A stretch of DNA of 64,000 nt, taken from contig NZ_JALKEV010000004.1 in NCBI RefSeq assembly GCF_023017105.1, positions 62,001-126,000 on the forward strand. The letters are read 5' to 3'. Of the stretch, positions 27,738 through 36,733 are shown piece by piece (position 1 is the stretch's first letter; each line of letters starts with the position of its first letter). Source of the DNA: Halalkalibacter sp. APA_J-10(15). Lineage in GTDB: Bacteria > Bacillota > Bacilli > Bacillales > Bacillaceae_D. Under the pieces are notes generated by a model, which did no database searches, was not told where the DNA came from, and worked only from the letters and a program-made list of their open reading frames with translations. The translations under genes and the position numbers were made by a program.

Positions 27738-29529
27738 CCTCCACCTCCATTTTAGTGTCAGCAGGAAAACGTAATCGAACCGTTGATCCCTTCTTCCTCT
27801 TTGATTGAATATACAGTTCAAATCGATCCCCATAAATCAAAGTCATTCGTTCATACACATTTTTTAAACCAATGCCAAATTCCTTCCTAGGCTCCTTAAG
27901 ATATGTTGCAATCATTTGCCTTTTGTCATATTTAAGACTCTTTTGCAAGGTATTTAGATCAGTTTCATCCATGCCCTCTCCATCATCTTGAACGTAAACG
28001 ATCACATGACCATCCTCAACATAGGACGTGATCGTTATCGAACCATGATGATTCTGAATGCCATGCTTGCAAGCGTTTTCTACAATTGGTTGAATGAAGA
28101 ACCTAGGAACAATGACATGCTTAGCTTCATAACTTATGAGTGTATGAAGCTTAATCGGATGCCGCCTCATCGAATTAATCACATCGATATAATCAGTCAT
28201 GTGCTCAACTTCCTCTTCAAGCGAAATCGATTCATCTCCTTTGTACACACTACGTAAAAACTTGCCAAATGATAGAATTAAATCTGCTGATTGTTCATCA
28301 TTATTTTTTAGTACTTGGATTCGTAATGTACTAAGAACATTAAAAATAAAATGAGGCTTAATTTTTGATTGTAGTACAGCCATTTCGGCCTTCCTTTTCA
28401 TTCGTTGCTCAAGCTTCACTTTACCAAGAGCCTCTTGGATTCGATCAAGCATTAAATCAAACGCCATGCTTAACCGTCCGATTTCATCATTACGTCTAAT
28501 ATTCGAGCGAACCTCTAGATTCCCTGCATCAATTTCTTTGGCAATAGCAGCTAAATTTCCGATTGGTTGCAAATAGCGATTGACAACAAATAATAAAATA
28601 ATTACTAATAAGATAAGTGCCATTGTTAGTATATATACATTAAATGTATACGCATTTCCTAACTCGTCAATCGCAGTATGATAAGGCATAGCACTAACGA
28701 TCGTCCAATCACCATTTGAAAAAGGTTGATAGATTAATAAATTGTCATCATCGCCTGAATCCATTATTAAATATGAGTCTTGCTCATCCATCTGTTCATA
28801 ATATGGAAAGAGCTGACTAATTAATATATCAGAATCATCATATAAAACGCTTCCATTTTCGTCTAACAAAAAAATAGTTCGATCCTCGGCAAGGTTTTTC
28901 GTTAAATGGTCAAGCGCGATTTTGTTAACACCAGCAAACATATATGCTGTTGTTTCCCCTCTATAGTTCGTTAGCTTTCGGCCGAGCACAATCACTTGAT
29001 CATTTTGATAAAGTAAATGACCTGGCTCTCGGGCATCCTGTAAATCCTTCGCAAGAAAACGATACACTTGGTATGTCGAAATACTCTCCACTTTCTCAAA
29101 CCATGCTTCTAATTGCTCGTATTCAAAACTGCCATTGAACGACGTATTTGAAAAATAATAATCACCTTCTGCTGGAAGAATGGCCATTCGAATGTAGCTA
29201 TTCCGTGTAATGTGATCTAACTTTGCGTTTATATCGAGAAATGCTCTAGGTGGAATCGGTTCTTGTAATCCACGATTTAATATACTTCTAATTTCCGAAT
29301 CAAAATGAACATAATTCATCGATTGAATGACGTCATCGACCAATTTTGAAAAATATACATCTGCTAGCTCTAAGTTGTATTTCTCACTTTTAATCGTTTG
29401 CTCTTTCACCACATTTAGACTTGTTACGATAATATTCCCCATACTAAAGAGGATCGGCAGTGCCATAAATACGAAAATAATGAGCAGTAGCTTTTGACGA
29501 AAGGAGATTGTTTTTTTAATCTTGTACAT
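27718..29529 (-). CDS. YesM-type sensor histidine kinase (603 aa)
   Basis: Two membrane spans (about residues 10-35 and 285-310) flank a large extracytoplasmic sensor domain. HAMP follows, then the His_kinase motif with the phosphoacceptor in KIKPHFIFNVLSTL, and an HATPase domain with IVENACKHG and the GIGLKNVYERM G-box. ATG at 29529 has AAAGGAG just upstream; an alternative ATG is at 29550. It sits directly downstream of the sugar transporter genes after a terminator. Such kinases sense extracellular oligosaccharides, often through a binding protein. Confidence 0.85.
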   Translation of the reverse strand: MYKIKKTISFRQKLLLIIFVFMALPILFSMGNIIVTSLNVVKEQTIKSEKYNLELADVYFSKLVDDVIQSMNYVHFDSEIRSILNRGLQEPIPPRAFLDINAKLDHITRNSYIRMAILPAEGDYYFSNTSFNGSFEYEQLEAWFEKVESISTYQVYRFLAKDLQDAREPGHLLYQNDQVIVLGRKLTNYRGETTAYMFAGVNKIALDHLTKNLAEDRTIFLLDENGSVLYDDSDILISQLFPYYEQMDEQDSYLIMDSGDDDNLLIYQPFSNGDWTIVSAMPYHTAIDELGNAYTFNVYILTMALILLVIILLFVVNRYLQPIGNLAAIAKEIDAGNLEVRSNIRRNDEIGRLSMAFDLMLDRIQEALGKVKLEQRMKRKAEMAVLQSKIKPHFIFNVLSTLRIQVLKNNDEQSADLILSFGKFLRSVYKGDESISLEEEVEHMTDYIDVINSMRRHPIKLHTLISYEAKHVIVPRFFIQPIVENACKHGIQNHHGSITITSYVEDGHVIVYVQDDGEGMDETDLNTLQKSLKYDKRQMIATYLKEPRKEFGIGLKNVYERMTLIYGDRFELYIQSKRKKGSTVRLRFPADTKMEVEDEGSSR

Positions 29530-29646
29530 CTTCTCCTTTATCCTTCTCATCCTCTTTCACATCCTGATCCGTTTTCATTTATTATAACAGACACTGTTTC
29601 CTCCATAACGAGCTTTAGATGTTTCCTTTCTCTACATTTGATGAAA

Positions 29647-29679
29647 GCCTAATGAGAAGCACCTTTCTTCTCATTAGGC
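29647..29679 (-). terminator. terminator between transporter and kinase genes
   Basis: A 12-bp perfect stem (29647-29658 with 29668-29679) lies 25 nt after the binding-protein stop and is followed by TTTCAT. It is probably partially leaky, because no obvious promoter precedes the kinase. Confidence 0.6.
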
Positions 29680-29704
29680 ATATTAGCAATCGTCCTTTTA
29701 AAAT

Positions 29705-31072
29705 CTATTCACTAACATTTGCATCAATGACACTTTGCACAGCTTCATGGGCATTTTCAATCGTCGCATCAAGATCTTGCTCCTCTAACAAGAAACGCTC
29801 AGCCTCATTACGATACGCTGTCTCAACTTCACTAATGAAAGCAGGTGGGATGAAGACAGGTGCCGCCTCTGAAACGTCTAATGTATGAATAAGTGATTCC
29901 ATATTAACCAATTCAATGTCCACCTCTGGACTTGCATCGTGTAAGCGTGTAATAACATCTTCCAAATCAGCACCTAAATAGTCTGGTAAATATTTTTCTT
30001 GTAATACAATTCCTTCTGTCGTATACCAGCGAATAAATTCAAAGGCTTCTTCCTTATGCTCAGAACCTGAATACATCGTTAAGAAATCCGCACCCGCTGG
30101 CGTTGTAATTGGGTCGCCTTCACTCGCTTTCGGATAAGGAGCATACGCTACAGTAAATTCTGGAGCATCATCCACCCCACCTCGTTCATTTATCATCCAG
30201 CTCCCTGTCATAATCATCGCTGCACTCTCACCAAAAAATTGTGGGCGATAATTTAAATCAAGAGAAATGGTATCAGCATACGGAGTCGCTGACCCTTCTT
30301 CATGACCTCTTTCACGAATTTCAAGTGATTGTCTAATGTGATCACTGTCGACATTGGACGTGACTCCATCATCCTTAATGATGTTACTGTCTGTCGGCTG
30401 GTTGAACGCTGCTAATTTAACATAATCCATCCATGTATGAAAGAACGTACCATAACGCTTGCTCGGTCCCTCACCTTCCGTCAATGCGGCTGCATAATCC
30501 ATATATTCATCCCAAGTCCAATCAGTTGGTACATCTAATCCAGCTTCATCAAGTGCATCTTGATTCAACATCACAAAGAACATATTGTATTTTCCAGGTA
30601 ATGCATAATAATGACCATCCACATTCGTATTCACTCGATACTCATTTTCATATTCTATTCCTGCTACATCTAGATACTCATCTAATGGTTCAAACATGCC
30701 TTGAGCTACACGTTGTGAATAATTTGCTGCATCGTTGACAATGATGACATCCAACTGATCACCAGATGCTGCTGCTAAATCAATCTGTTGCATCGTTTCA
30801 TTCGCATCATTATTTTCTGGACTGACTGTTTCCACTTTAATATGTGGGTGATCGGCTTCAAACGCTTCTACCACCTCATGCCACCTATCCTGCTCCTCAT
30901 TGTACCAATGATGCATACGAATCGTTACAGGCTCATTCCCATCTGTATTCTCTTCTTCTTCTGGTGTATCATTTTCATTTGTTGTCGTGCCTCCATCATC
31001 ACTTGAACAAGCAGCCAATCCCATCACAAACAATAAACTCAATAATAAGTGCATCCATTTGTTTTTCTTCAA
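29705..31072 (-). CDS. sugar ABC transporter solute-binding lipoprotein (455 aa)
   Basis: TTG start at 31072 with GGGGAGG 8 nt upstream. Lipoprotein signal with lipobox LAAC, then an acidic, Asn/Glu-rich spacer and a family-1 carbohydrate-binding fold. The domain reads IRMHHWYNEEQDRW at the start, ANYSQRVAQGMFEPLDE in the middle and the typical YTTEGIV...YLPD hinge near residue 350. It captures oligosaccharides at the cell surface for the two permeases encoded immediately upstream. Unusually for such operons, the binding protein comes last. Confidence 0.9.
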   Translation of the reverse strand: MKKNKWMHLLLSLLFVMGLAACSSDDGGTTTNENDTPEEEENTDGNEPVTIRMHHWYNEEQDRWHEVVEAFEADHPHIKVETVSPENNDANETMQQIDLAAASGDQLDVIIVNDAANYSQRVAQGMFEPLDEYLDVAGIEYENEYRVNTNVDGHYYALPGKYNMFFVMLNQDALDEAGLDVPTDWTWDEYMDYAAALTEGEGPSKRYGTFFHTWMDYVKLAAFNQPTDSNIIKDDGVTSNVDSDHIRQSLEIRERGHEEGSATPYADTISLDLNYRPQFFGESAAMIMTGSWMINERGGVDDAPEFTVAYAPYPKASEGDPITTPAGADFLTMYSGSEHKEEAFEFIRWYTTEGIVLQEKYLPDYLGADLEDVITRLHDASPEVDIELVNMESLIHTLDVSEAAPVFIPPAFISEVETAYRNEAERFLLEEQDLDATIENAHEAVQSVIDANVSE

Positions 31073-31104
31073 TACAAAAACCTCCCCTTTATTAAAAATA
31101 ATAT

Positions 31105-31938
31105 TTATCCTTTCACTCCACCCATAGCAATTCCTTCAATGACATATTTCTGTCCAAGAAAGAAAATGATAAGTAATGGAAGGATAGCTGATACGGTACC
31201 AGCCATAATCAAGCTGTAATACTCACCACTCATCGAAGTAAACCGTGAAATACCGATTTGAACCGTTGATAAATGATCTGACCGTAAGAAGATAAGTGGT
31301 CCTTGATAATCATTCCACGTCCAAATAAAACGCAGAATCGCATACGTTGAGATCGCTGGCAGTACTAACGGTACAGCCACCTTACGAAAGATCGTCAAAT
31401 GACCGGCTCCATCAATTTTAGCTGAAGCGATATAATCATCATGAATCCCCATAAAGAACTGCCTTAACATAAATGTCCCTAATACACTAAAACTATTTAA
31501 TAAAATAAGCCCTAAATGTGTATCAAATAAATCCAAATACATATACAGCATAAATTGCGGAACTAAAATGGCCTGTGCAGGAATCATGAATGTCGCCAAT
31601 ACGAGTATAAAAATGAGATGGCGTCCTTTAAAATGAATCTTTGAAAAGCCATAAGCAGCCATCGTAGAAACAACTGTAGAAATGAGTGTTGTCATGACCG
31701 TTACTTTAATAGAGTTCCAATAATACAGTGGGAAATCTCCACTCCATACCTCTACATAATTGCTCCAGCGCCATTCACTCGGAATCCATTGAATTGGGTA
31801 TACGAACACTTCTAGTTCAGGCTTTAATGATGCAGAAATCATCCATATAAAAGGGAGTAGAAAGATGATTCCAATTATCAACATAAAGATCGTCAGCATG
31901 AGCTTAACAGTTTTGCTTTTAATGTCATTACGACTCAT
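31105..31938 (-). CDS. sugar ABC transporter permease, MalG/AraQ type (277 aa)
   Basis: Six predicted membrane spans and the ATPase-contact EAA loop (YIASAKIDGAGHLTIFRKV, about residues 187-205). The loop has Ala-Ser in place of Glu-Ala, a common variant. It ends GMAMGGVKG, a typical MalG-type tail. GGAGGTGG precedes the ATG. It pairs with the adjacent MalF-type gene. No ATPase is encoded nearby. Confidence 0.88.
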   Translation of the reverse strand: MSRNDIKSKTVKLMLTIFMLIIGIIFLLPFIWMISASLKPELEVFVYPIQWIPSEWRWSNYVEVWSGDFPLYYWNSIKVTVMTTLISTVVSTMAAYGFSKIHFKGRHLIFILVLATFMIPAQAILVPQFMLYMYLDLFDTHLGLILLNSFSVLGTFMLRQFFMGIHDDYIASAKIDGAGHLTIFRKVAVPLVLPAISTYAILRFIWTWNDYQGPLIFLRSDHLSTVQIGISRFTSMSGEYYSLIMAGTVSAILPLLIIFFLGQKYVIEGIAMGGVKG

Positions 31939-31953
31939 CTATTCCACCTCCGA

Positions 31954-32895
31954 CTAATAATTGACCCATTTCTTCTGCCCCCACCACTGAACGGCGGTAA
32001 TAATTAATAATATCAACAGTAGTACCATTGAAATCGCAGAAGAATAGCCTGAACGTAAATTTTCAAATGCTTGCTCATACAAATAATAGACGATAACCGA
32101 AGTCGAATAGCCTGGCCCGCCACTCGTTAATACAACAATTAATTCGAATGATTTAAAACTATAAATGATTCCCGTTATTAGGAGAAAGAATGTCGTTGGC
32201 GAAAGCATAGGCAGCATAATATACCAAAACTTTTTCAGCATATTGGCTCCATCCATATCGGCAGCTTCATACATCTCCATTGGAATATTTTGCAAAGCTG
32301 CTAAGTAAATAATGAGGTTAAAGCCAATAGACACCCAAATACTAATCATGATAACTGATATTAACGCCCACCTCGTATCTGCTAACCAACGTGGGGGATT
32401 TTCAATTCCAAGTGCCATTAAAAACTCATTAATCGGTCCATAAGACGGATGGAACAATAATTGAAACACAATCGCAATGGCGACAATACTTGAAATATAC
32501 GGCATAAAAAACGTAATTTTAAAAAACGCCTTCATGTATACATGCTTATTAATTATGATTGCCAACAGTAATGAGAAGAACATAGTTAACGGCACAGCGA
32601 AAATAAGCCACATATTATTTCGAACCGACTGTATAAACAAATCATCTTGAACAAGTCTTGTATAATTAGCAATGCCAACAAAATTCATATCATCAATGCC
32701 TCTAATAAACACCCAATCGGTAAAGCTAACAAACAATGCAGCAAATATCGGTAAGATGACTAAAATCGTCGTCCCGATAACCATTGGACCAATAAAGAAA
32801 TAACCAGCCAACGTCTCTTTCGTCTGCATATTTAGCGCCCATTTCCTTTTTGTTTTCTTTTTAGATGACGCCTTCGGTGTCGTCACTGGATCCAT
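31954..32895 (-). CDS. sugar ABC transporter permease, MalF/LacF type (313 aa)
   Basis: A lysine-rich N-terminal tail, six membrane spans and an EAA loop MYEAADMDGANMLKKFWYI (about residue 207) mark an inner-membrane permease of the carbohydrate uptake family. TAGGAGTGA precedes ATG 32895. It is the first gene of the three-gene transporter operon, with a cre box at 32958-32971 upstream. Confidence 0.88.
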   Translation of the reverse strand: MDPVTTPKASSKKKTKRKWALNMQTKETLAGYFFIGPMVIGTTILVILPIFAALFVSFTDWVFIRGIDDMNFVGIANYTRLVQDDLFIQSVRNNMWLIFAVPLTMFFSLLLAIIINKHVYMKAFFKITFFMPYISSIVAIAIVFQLLFHPSYGPINEFLMALGIENPPRWLADTRWALISVIMISIWVSIGFNLIIYLAALQNIPMEMYEAADMDGANMLKKFWYIMLPMLSPTTFFLLITGIIYSFKSFELIVVLTSGGPGYSTSVIVYYLYEQAFENLRSGYSSAISMVLLLILLIITAVQWWGQKKWVNY

Positions 32896-32957
32896 CTAAC
32901 TCACTCCTAACGTGTCGGTCTCTCTTCCATATTTGCTTCTATAAGTTTAACGGAATA

Positions 32958-32971
32958 ATAAAGCGCTTACA
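32958..32971 (-). promoter_or_regulatory. cre box upstream of the transporter operon
   Basis: Minus-strand TGTAAGCGCTTTAT matches the CcpA consensus at 13 of 14 positions. It lies 63 nt before the first permease gene. A TTGACA at 32988-32983 is close but has no well-spaced -10. Otherwise the 32896-33204 gap holds only this site and the terminator at 33111-33155. Confidence 0.7.
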
Positions 32972-33110
32972 TCAAATTATTTTGTCAATTGATAACACTA
33001 TTTTGACTGAACATAATCGATAGTCGTTATAACCATCATCGATGACTAACAGTCTATTCCCCAAAAAATAACTTCAACTTCACAAATAACAACAGAAAAG
33101 AAACCTAAAA

Positions 33111-33155
33111 GGAGGACACCGAAGAAGTTGAAAACCAAACTTTTTCGGTACCTCC
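33111..33155 (-). terminator. terminator of the second YesN-type regulator gene
   Basis: A long interrupted stem (GGAGG, ACCGAA, AAGTT with their complements) at 33111-33155 is followed on the minus strand by TTTTAGGTTTC. It lies 49 nt after the regulator stop. Confidence 0.65.
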
Positions 33156-33204
33156 CCAAAAGGCCACTCTTTTGAACTCCTATGATTTATTTTCACTAAT
33201 CAAA

Positions 33205-34833
33205 TTAATTTAGTGTATAATTATCTCGAAACTCTTTTGGCGTCAATCCCGTCACTTTTTTAAAAAAACGAGTAAACGAATGTGCGGCATTATAGCCAAC
33301 TTCCATTCCAACTTCACGTATTTTAACATTTCCATCTCTAAGGAGCTTCTTTGCCTTTCTGATCCGACATTTATCAATGTATTCCGATAAATTAATGCCA
33401 TATTCCTGTTTAAAGAAATGTGATAAATAAGATGGATTAAAATAATGAATCTCCGCTAAGCGAACTAGTGATAAATCCTCACTTAAATTATTTTCAATGT
33501 ATTGGCAGATTCGCTCGATTACTTTTGAGGCTCTGTCTCGTTCATCCGTTTGTTTGACCTTGAAAACCTCCGTTGCAATGTCATTTAAATATCGAAAACC
33601 GCTTTTCATCGAGGCATGATCATCCAGTCTCAATAACTTTTCCGAATGATCAATTCTATTGGACCAGCCCATCCTATTAATATAGGAATACAGAACAATT
33701 GCCACAGAAAAGTATGTTTCGATCATTTGTTGTATACAACCATTTTGTAACGACTGTTCTAATTCTTTCAACACAATGAAAAATTCCTCTGAACGATTCG
33801 CTTCTAGATGAACGACTAAGATTTCAACTATTTGACTAGACTCTAATCCTTTGTTACTAGTATATTCATTATTTTGCTCTTCTGAAGCACGCAAAATAAC
33901 CGGAATGTCCTCCCCTATTTTCAGTTGCTGAAGCTGTCTTAGGTGTTCATACATTTTTGTTACGCTTCCCCATTTATTAAATCCACCACTTATCGTAAAT
34001 CCAACTGTTATATCAATTGAACTTAAACATTCCTCTTGAACGAGTTCCAACGTACCTTCTAAATATTTATTAAAATGATTATCCATTTTCTCATTTTTAG
34101 TAGATGAGATTGGTTGGATAAAGAAAAGAATATCTCCATGCTTATCGACAATCCCATTACAATGAATCTGTTCAGAAAAGTGATCCTCCCAAATCGCTCG
34201 AACAGCGGAAAGAATTTCACTTCTTTCCGTATATGTTTTTCCTTTTTGATAATCCAAATGAGCAAGAACCATCATAACCCCACTTGTAGGATCTAATGAA
34301 ATATTTAATTTATTGAACTCCCTTTGAAGTACTTCTTGATCTGCACACACCGCATTGCTTTTTTGTAAGAGGTGTCTCAAATAATCTCCTTGCGCCATCA
34401 TTTCATAGGCGTATATTTGCTCGCGAGATTGCTCTAACAATAAGTTATCAAGTTGGCGGCGTTGAATTTCCTCCATCACTTCGATAACGGTTTCCGTCAC
34501 CTTATCGTACCCTTCTGTTTTGAGTAAATACCGAACATTGGGCATTTGAATCGCTTTATATGTATATTCAAAGTTACTATGCCCCGTCAGAAAAATGGCT
34601 TTACACCTAGGCCAATATGCATGTATTTCTTCAATTAGTTCCAATCCGTTCATTCCAGGCATCGCAATGTCTGTAAGTACAATATCAATTCTAGTATTGG
34701 ACATCCAATTTAAAGCCTCTTTTCCAGAGTATGCTTTGCAAACATCTAACCGGTCAGGCATTAAGCGACTAAACACTTCATATAAACCATCAGTAATGAT
34801 TTCTTCATCATCCACGATCAATAGTCTGTACAT
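33205..34833 (-). CDS. AraT/YesN-type response regulator (542 aa)
   Basis: Receiver with VDDEE, phosphoacceptor Asp in VLTDIAMPGMNG (about residue 55) and Lys in YLLKT. The C-terminal AraC domain has FNPSYLSHFFKQEYG and GYNAAHSFTRFFKK, with TPKEFRDNY at the end. ATG at 34833 is preferred over 34839 because GGGGAG is then spaced 8 nt. It starts two nucleotides after the kinase stop, so it is tightly coupled. Together with the kinase and the lipoprotein upstream it forms a three-component sensor like AraPST of Geobacillus stearothermophilus. Confidence 0.85.
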   Translation of the reverse strand: MYRLLIVDDEEIITDGLYEVFSRLMPDRLDVCKAYSGKEALNWMSNTRIDIVLTDIAMPGMNGLELIEEIHAYWPRCKAIFLTGHSNFEYTYKAIQMPNVRYLLKTEGYDKVTETVIEVMEEIQRRQLDNLLLEQSREQIYAYEMMAQGDYLRHLLQKSNAVCADQEVLQREFNKLNISLDPTSGVMMVLAHLDYQKGKTYTERSEILSAVRAIWEDHFSEQIHCNGIVDKHGDILFFIQPISSTKNEKMDNHFNKYLEGTLELVQEECLSSIDITVGFTISGGFNKWGSVTKMYEHLRQLQQLKIGEDIPVILRASEEQNNEYTSNKGLESSQIVEILVVHLEANRSEEFFIVLKELEQSLQNGCIQQMIETYFSVAIVLYSYINRMGWSNRIDHSEKLLRLDDHASMKSGFRYLNDIATEVFKVKQTDERDRASKVIERICQYIENNLSEDLSLVRLAEIHYFNPSYLSHFFKQEYGINLSEYIDKCRIRKAKKLLRDGNVKIREVGMEVGYNAAHSFTRFFKKVTGLTPKEFRDNYTLN

Positions 34834-34835
34834 CC

Positions 34836-36575
34836 TCATTCTCCCCTTTTTGTTTTAATTCGGATCACGACTTTCAGACCGCCGAGTTCACTTTTCGACA
34901 AGAACAACCCACTACCATTCCCATAAGTTAATACCATTCTTCGGTGAATATTAATCATACCTGTCTGCTCCTGATGCTCGTTTATGTTCATAATTTGCTT
35001 GGACAATTTATCAATCTTATTATCATTGACCGTGTCACCATTATCCTCGACGATCATTGAAAATTCATCATTTAACACTTCATAATGTATGCGTAGAAAC
35101 CCTTCATCCGACATTTTTTCAAGACTATGCTCATAGGCATTCTCGATAATCGGTTGTACGATCAGCCTCGGTACTTTTAACCGTTTCATTTGCTCAGGTA
35201 ATTCTTCAAATTGCACTTTAATACGCCTTGAAAAACGCAGGTTTTGAATTTCTGTATACATGCGAGCATGCTTAATTTCTTCCTCTAACGATACTTCATT
35301 TTCGCCATTACGTGTAATAAATCGAAAATACTCGCCAAGCATTTTTGTAAATACTTCAATTCTCTCCGTATCCTCTATCTTTGCAAGTGAATTCAAGATA
35401 AAGAAACTGTTATATAGAAAATGTGGATTTATTTGGGATTGGAGCTGTTTTAATTCTGCCTTTTGCATCATGAGCTTTTGCTTATAATCTTGATCAATAA
35501 GCTGTTTTAGTTTTACTAACATTTTATTATAGCGATCGTATATAAAACCGAACTCATCTGTTTTTTCATGTTTAATAGGCTTATCCAAACCACCACTCTC
35601 CATCGTTTTAAACCCATCAACGAGAAGTAATAGTGGTCTATGAACGAGCTTATAAGTAGAGTATGAATAAATAATAATGGTAACAATAGAAGTAACGATA
35701 AATACCCACACCCAATTACTAAATTTATTTAACGGACTTTTTACGATCTCTTCTGGTAAATAGGTTACTACAAAAAGCCCCAACTCTTCAGAATAGGCTT
35801 TGTCAAAATGATACAGGCTGCCATCCACGTCCACTCTATTCGTACTATCTTTTAATCTTCTTTCTACATTTAAGTATTGGTTGGGAATTCTATTCGATTC
35901 CTCCCCTATGGACAGCATCACTCTCCAATCTTTTGAAAGTAAAAATGTACCACTTTCTGGATACATGTTTAACGTATCTAACGATGTCTTCAACTTTTCA
36001 GCGTCCAGTTCGATTTGGACTGTATACAGGGGCTCTCCCTCTTGATCAATTCCCATCACTGAAGGACTTAGGTATAATAAATCATCGTTTTTTATTAATC
36101 TATCTTGATTACTTTTCAAAGTCGTTTCTGTCGCACCATAGAGTTGATGATCAACATTTTGAACGGCATTAACTGCTGAAATGGTTACATCAATAGAACG
36201 AATGTGTATCGAGATATCCTTAATATAAGCACTAGTATTTCGAATAGAAGTCAATCGGTGGAGAATATAATTAATACTTGATTTTTTTTCAGTACTATCC
36301 ATCATATCCCAAGTTAAAGCGATTTTACGCAATTCTCTTTCCTGTAAAATATCGAATTGCTGTATTTCCATCCATTCAATTTCGCGATTTAAGTTCTCTA
36401 AATAAGATGTTAATTGCACTTGTGCATATCTTGAAATTTCCTGATTCGCATTACTATAGCTCCAATTATACAAATATAAACCTAATAATATAATTGGAAG
36501 AATAACAACATGATACATAATAAGTAATCGTACAAATAATGTTTTTCGAAAAATAGTAGCACGTTTGTTAAACAA
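34836..36575 (-). CDS. AraS/YesM-type sensor histidine kinase (579 aa)
   Basis: One span near the N-terminus, an extracytoplasmic domain of about 230 residues, a second span, HAMP, the phosphoacceptor in QINPHFLYNSFFI, and an HATPase region (IIENAYEHS) whose G-boxes are less canonical. The annotated open frame extends upstream to 36623. GGAGGGGAG at 36580-36588 instead points to a TTG start at 36575, giving MFNKRATIFRKTLF. It follows the lipoprotein gene by 158 nt with this start. It probably reads the sugar-loaded lipoprotein and phosphorylates the downstream regulator. Confidence 0.8.
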   Translation of the reverse strand: MFNKRATIFRKTLFVRLLIMYHVVILPIILLGLYLYNWSYSNANQEISRYAQVQLTSYLENLNREIEWMEIQQFDILQERELRKIALTWDMMDSTEKKSSINYILHRLTSIRNTSAYIKDISIHIRSIDVTISAVNAVQNVDHQLYGATETTLKSNQDRLIKNDDLLYLSPSVMGIDQEGEPLYTVQIELDAEKLKTSLDTLNMYPESGTFLLSKDWRVMLSIGEESNRIPNQYLNVERRLKDSTNRVDVDGSLYHFDKAYSEELGLFVVTYLPEEIVKSPLNKFSNWVWVFIVTSIVTIIIYSYSTYKLVHRPLLLLVDGFKTMESGGLDKPIKHEKTDEFGFIYDRYNKMLVKLKQLIDQDYKQKLMMQKAELKQLQSQINPHFLYNSFFILNSLAKIEDTERIEVFTKMLGEYFRFITRNGENEVSLEEEIKHARMYTEIQNLRFSRRIKVQFEELPEQMKRLKVPRLIVQPIIENAYEHSLEKMSDEGFLRIHYEVLNDEFSMIVEDNGDTVNDNKIDKLSKQIMNINEHQEQTGMINIHRRMVLTYGNGSGLFLSKSELGGLKVVIRIKTKRGE

Positions 36576-36733
36576 GAAACTCCCCTCCGATGCTGTTCGA
36601 TCCGTAGACTTTTTGACAGACAAAACTGCATCAGACTACGAGGTCACTGAAAACTAAGAATAGCTTTTCCAATGCTCTTTATTTGAGTAACAAAAGTTGT
36701 AGTTGTGCACGGCTCAGTGCTCTCTAGAATACT

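Noticed and set aside
32972-32995. TTGACA-based promoter of the transporter operon
   Set aside because: No -10 hexamer lies at an acceptable distance; the nearest AT-rich hexamers are 20-22 nt away.
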